NCBI RefSeq assembly: GCF_000173075.1
Contig: NZ_ABVL01000002.1
Location: 372,001-436,000 of the forward strand
DNA from: Chthoniobacter flavus Ellin428
GTDB taxonomy: Bacteria; Verrucomicrobiota; Verrucomicrobiia; Chthoniobacterales; Chthoniobacteraceae
Direction: 5' to 3'
Length of the DNA stretch: 64,000 nucleotides
How positions within the stretch are numbered: position 1 is the stretch's first letter; every line of letters starts with the position of its first letter. Below the pieces are notes generated by a model. The model saw nothing but the letters and a program-made list of their open reading frames with translations, had not been told where the DNA came from and searched no databases. Position numbers and translations under genes: made by a program. This document shows, one piece after another, positions 62,001-64,000 of the stretch.

Positions 62001-64000
62001 TTTTGTTACCCAACTCATCCTGGACCTTCCACTTGAGGCCCGTAGGTGTGTAAAACGTTCTGGCGTCGTGGGTATCGGCATAGACGGTGCGAACGGGCCG
62101 GTTGACTGCGTCGTATTCGGTGGTCGTAGTATGCTGAAGAGAGTCGCTGACCGTCGTGGCGTTGCCGACGTTGTCATAACCTATGGTGGTATCGGAGGTA
62201 AGCGGAGGATCCAGTTGGTACTGCACGCTCTTGCCCACAGCACGATATAGATTGTCGTAGGTATTCGTCGTCGTGTATCCCCGGGGATCTTTGATCGTCG
62301 TCGGCTTGAACCCCGAACTGTTGAAGACGTGGGCTCCCGCGTTGGGCCCCGTGTATTCGAAACAGGTAACATGGTTCAGGGCGTCCGTTTTCTTCTTTAA
62401 TCGCTGAATCGTATCGTACTCAAAGAGGGTGACGTGATTTCGCGCATCCGTGACCGTGGAGACCGGATCGATGGCATTATCGTAAGCGTAAGTTATGTTG
62501 ATGTCGCCGCTCGCCACAGTGCGCTTTTGCGATATGAGCCGGTTCAGGGCGTCGTAGGTATAGGTGGTAACGTGACCGTTTTCATCCTGCTCACTTGTCT
62601 TGTTCCCACGATTGTCGTAGCCAACCGACTTCGCCGACCCGTCTGGGTAAATCACTCGCTTCAATCGATTCCGCAGATCGTATTCAAAATTCGTCGTGCG
62701 AGTCAAAGCATCCGTCACCGAGATCCTATTGCCGTTTCGGTCATAGGTGTAGGATGCGGACAATGCTAGGCCATCCGGATCCACAATTTCGCTCTGGACC
62801 CGCCCATTTTCGTCCAGGACATATTTCGTCACCAGATCAACTGACCAATCCGGCCCATTGAGCTTTTTGACCGTCTTTTTAGTGATGGCTCCCTTGAATG
62901 TATCGCTGTAGCCGAAATCCGTCTCCTGCAAGACAGGCGAATTGGCATCTGTCGTGTAAATAATCTCGTTGGAGCGGCGACCCAAATCATCCACGGTATA
63001 AGTCCTCAGCCGCCCGTCTTCGTCGACCACGCTATCCATGATACGAAATTTGCTCTCGTCGGCGTAGTGGAAGGTTTTGACGTGCCCCAGCGCATCCGTT
63101 TGACTGGTAGGATCCGAGTAATAGAGGGCGAAGTCAGGAGATCCAAATAACCCCGCATAGACATTTATAGAATTCGGCGGGATGTAAACATCCGTATAAG
63201 CGTAACTTGTCACATTACCACTGAAATCGGTCACCGAGCTCAGCGCCATACCGGCAGTCGGATCGAAGTAGAATGTCTCCGATCCGATGCCGTAATCGAT
63301 CTTCATCTGCGTGAAAAAAACGACGTTCGGATCCCGCGGCGTGCCCGATGGAAAGGTAATATTGGCGGTCGTATCCTGCCCCAAGCTGGCAGCCAGGCTG
63401 CCCGACCAAGTATAAACGATGACGTTGGCATTGGCATCTGTCACCTGGACGACCTTATTGGTTCCTGCGGCCAGGGTCACGTGACCCGCTTCCGGATCGA
63501 AGGCTACACCGATCTGAGACGCGCCGAAGGAAAAGGTGACCGGCTGTCCTAGATTATCCGGCAAAGTGACGGATGTGACGTAAGACGGAAGCCCGGTCTG
63601 CGGATAAGGCGTGTCGCCCCTATGGAACAATTTTGTATGATCGAAATCGTAGGTAAAGGAGTAGGTCTTTTGATTGCTATCCGTAATGCTCGTGAGATCG
63701 AGGTGAAGCTTGGGAATCGGCGCACCATTGGTCAGCGCGGCCGGCGTCAGATCCTGCTCCGTGCTCAAGAAATAGTCATAAGCAATAGTAGTCGTGTCGG
63801 GACCGGTGACAGTCGTAAGGACAGTTTCGGTGAACTGAGTAGTCCCAGAGGAATAACCCTTGGTAGCGTAGCCAAACGAATACTGGTTTCCATTCGGATC
63901 CCAGATTCGCGTCACGTGGCCGGCATTATCCTGCTCAACGGAAATCGTCTGATTTACGCCCCCCGAATAGGTAATCGTCGCGGGAATGAGCGAAGCATCG
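59041..64000 (-). CDS. Rhs/YD-repeat toxin with C-terminal nuclease-like tip (5' end outside window)
   Basis: Partial; the frame is open through 64000, giving at least 1,650 residues. Dozens of YD repeats (for example YDALNRLISQKRTVASGD, YDEVGNRISVKDG, YDLAGNVVTVTD) form the Rhs barrel shell. The core ends with MRYRDLETGTFITRDPAGFV and NLYAYVRQNPWTHFDPQG (near 59878), the normal boundary before a variable tip. The ~280-residue tip has RIEQALG, AIDFVD and SLKGP (an E...D...xK spacing) and the end LSEAQISALKSAVEANVG, resembling PD-(D/E)xK nuclease tips of CdiA/Rhs toxins. That identification is inference. Immunity follows at 58638-59039. No VgrG, PAAR or T6SS gene is in the window. Confidence 0.85.
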   Translation of the reverse strand, partial: DASLIPATITYSGGVNQTISVEQDNAGHVTRIWDPNGNQYSFGYATKGYSSGTTQFTETVLTTVTGPDTTTIAYDYFLSTEQDLTPAALTNGAPIPKLHLDLTSITDSNQKTYSFTYDFDHTKLFHRGDTPYPQTGLPSYVTSVTLPDNLGQPVTFSFGASQIGVAFDPEAGHVTLAAGTNKVVQVTDANANVIVYTWSGSLAASLGQDTTANITFPSGTPRDPNVVFFTQMKIDYGIGSETFYFDPTAGMALSSVTDFSGNVTSYAYTDVYIPPNSINVYAGLFGSPDFALYYSDPTSQTDALGHVKTFHYADESKFRIMDSVVDEDGRLRTYTVDDLGRRSNEIIYTTDANSPVLQETDFGYSDTFKGAITKKTVKKLNGPDWSVDLVTKYVLDENGRVQSEIVDPDGLALSASYTYDRNGNRISVTDALTRTTNFEYDLRNRLKRVIYPDGSAKSVGYDNRGNKTSEQDENGHVTTYTYDALNRLISQKRTVASGDINITYAYDNAIDPVSTVTDARNHVTLFEYDTIQRLKKKTDALNHVTCFEYTGPNAGAHVFNSSGFKPTTIKDPRGYTTTNTYDNLYRAVGKSVQYQLDPPLTSDTTIGYDNVGNATTVSDSLQHTTTTEYDAVNRPVRTVYADTHDARTFYTPTGLKWKVQDELGNKTETQYDSAGRPVLTLEPPVDDGLNPEQLDRTTHIKCPGTQTFYNKVGSVIRAINPLLQERDYIYDVRNRKIEEHQPEVLDGTTGQPGLPVIYTGYDYVGNVIWVQNACGFTTETEYDEANRPVKVTAPPVLLAGGQQAVRPEKRTSYDLAGNVVTVTDANQHVTTNTYDWLNRLETTTDQEQITVRYGYDEVGNRISVKDGLLQETKFGYDGLNRNTATTDAAGYTTRLEYDGVNVVKRTDALSQVTNYGYDLRNRLLTATYPAHPVENRTYGYGAAGDLLSVTEPGKNGVADVGYTYDALHRVLTETSNGATHTYHYDLAGNRLGVQYGLAEGGNARSIVSTYDSLNRLSTMSDGGLVTAYSYDLNGNDVNQALPNGDAVTQRYDGVNRMYEKETISNRGVVYHSLSLSDAGGNVRSLKEYTAGVAPRNVTMGYDSDNRLTSEVVTDLNGSVVSNTVYDYDAANNRAHKTLNGNVATYSYNNLNQLSSWSDTSGNGASYSYDFNGNRLTRSVGGATDTYSYDSENRLVGLVKNTPGGGGTYGYDYDYRTRRVSRREGSNIAKIVFSGSTSVQEYTSTGTLSAEFVRGSDWGGGVGGILYSVRSGTASFAHYDQRGDVTARTNLGGLVTWETSYEAFGTHPVEYGTTQDRQKANTKEEDPDGLLNEGMRYRDLETGTFITRDPAGFVDGPNLYAYVRQNPWTHFDPQGLDEDDDDESGGYDYTAMANMVGDLAKSAMDTVANYMDRGLNLAEFGDASQAFADHRRAESQARWDSLMQANARLIQATDQFFDSHPALKKAGDFLTQNASLLMVDGVPIPEGAVLGAVTTEKAVLPTLTAEMTAAKTAQQIELPVAETSGQSQLLDTLNLRARQLELGTDPARGYIEAEGIAGVRIEQALGRTISRGPDEAIDFVDSQLGNISLKGPIPAKGSVDGLANAAIKDANFNTATRTLIIDTKGLSEAQISALKSAVEANVGRSSKTIIYLH

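Noticed and set aside
57412..64000. Integrative element using tRNA-Thr as attachment site
   Set aside because: I found no second copy of the tRNA 3' end in the window and no integrase; the RAYT gene and Rhs module are not bounded by repeats.

Overview
The window is GC-rich chromosomal DNA from a member of the Verrucomicrobia, most likely the Chthoniobacter/Spartobacteria side of the phylum. The evidence is a four-gene Verru_Chthon pseudopilin cassette (order D-B-C-A) behind a large autotransporter-repeat PEP-CTERM protein, a DUF1587/1592-type cytochrome protein and a PVC-type heme-binding protein, weak or absent Shine-Dalgarno sequences, and many ATGA or TGATG coupled gene junctions.

Layout. 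1-3420 (minus): a truncated DUF1592-type c-type cytochrome protein and a flavin-dependent halogenase-like oxidoreductase. 3612-22754: the main accessory locus. It holds a LolA/MMPL export pair (plus strand). Facing it is a ten-gene minus-strand operon: polysaccharide deacetylase, two PlsC acyltransferases, patatin, acyl carrier protein, condensation-like acyltransferase, FAD oxidoreductase, AMP-ligase, halogenase-like flavoenzyme, methyltransferase. Divergent from that operon is a plus-strand run: a third halogenase-like enzyme, DUF3261 lipoprotein, a second MMPL exporter, an LpxL-type acyltransferase and a second LolA. These are the loading, tailoring and export parts of an aryl-polyene or xanthomonadin-type cluster, but I see no ketosynthase, ketoreductase or dehydratase. 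22887-28625 (minus): an alanine-glyoxylate aminotransferase and glcDEF operon, with an SDR upstream. 28751-29888 (minus): an Hpt protein and a LytTR response regulator. 30071-40326: an operator-like array, then the PEP-CTERM protein and the D-B-C-A cassette. 40473-54000: tRNA-Gln, an LRR protein, a double-kinase double-receiver hybrid sensor with an ethylene-receptor-type membrane domain, a secreted protein, YacG, a TAT-exported TIM-barrel protein, a formylglycine-generating-enzyme-like protein, a PVC heme protein and an MFS transporter. 54008-64000: an eight-heme cytochrome with TPRs, tRNA-Thr, a REP-associated (RAYT) transposase, and an Rhs protein (cut by the window end) with a likely nuclease tip and a low-GC immunity gene.

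How the parts may work together. The 3.6-22.8 kb locus probably activates an acyl or aromatic acid, holds it on the carrier protein, modifies it with flavoenzymes and a methyltransferase, transfers it to a lipid-like acceptor and moves it to the outer membrane with MMPL, LolA and DUF3261 parts. The glycolate operon converts glycolate to glyoxylate and then glycine. The LytTR regulator is divergent from the PEP-CTERM/pseudopilin operon, and the shared intergenic region has four identical 7-mers in 21-bp-spaced pairs, which fits LytTR geometry.

Sequence quality. Eleven reading-frame breaks are visible, at ~10643, ~31780 and nine between 20136 and 20509. Every one is a +1 insertion, which points to consensus error rather than gene decay. 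Intergenic DNA is rich in palindromic dispersed repeats of several families. No CRISPR array, rRNA or integrase was seen.
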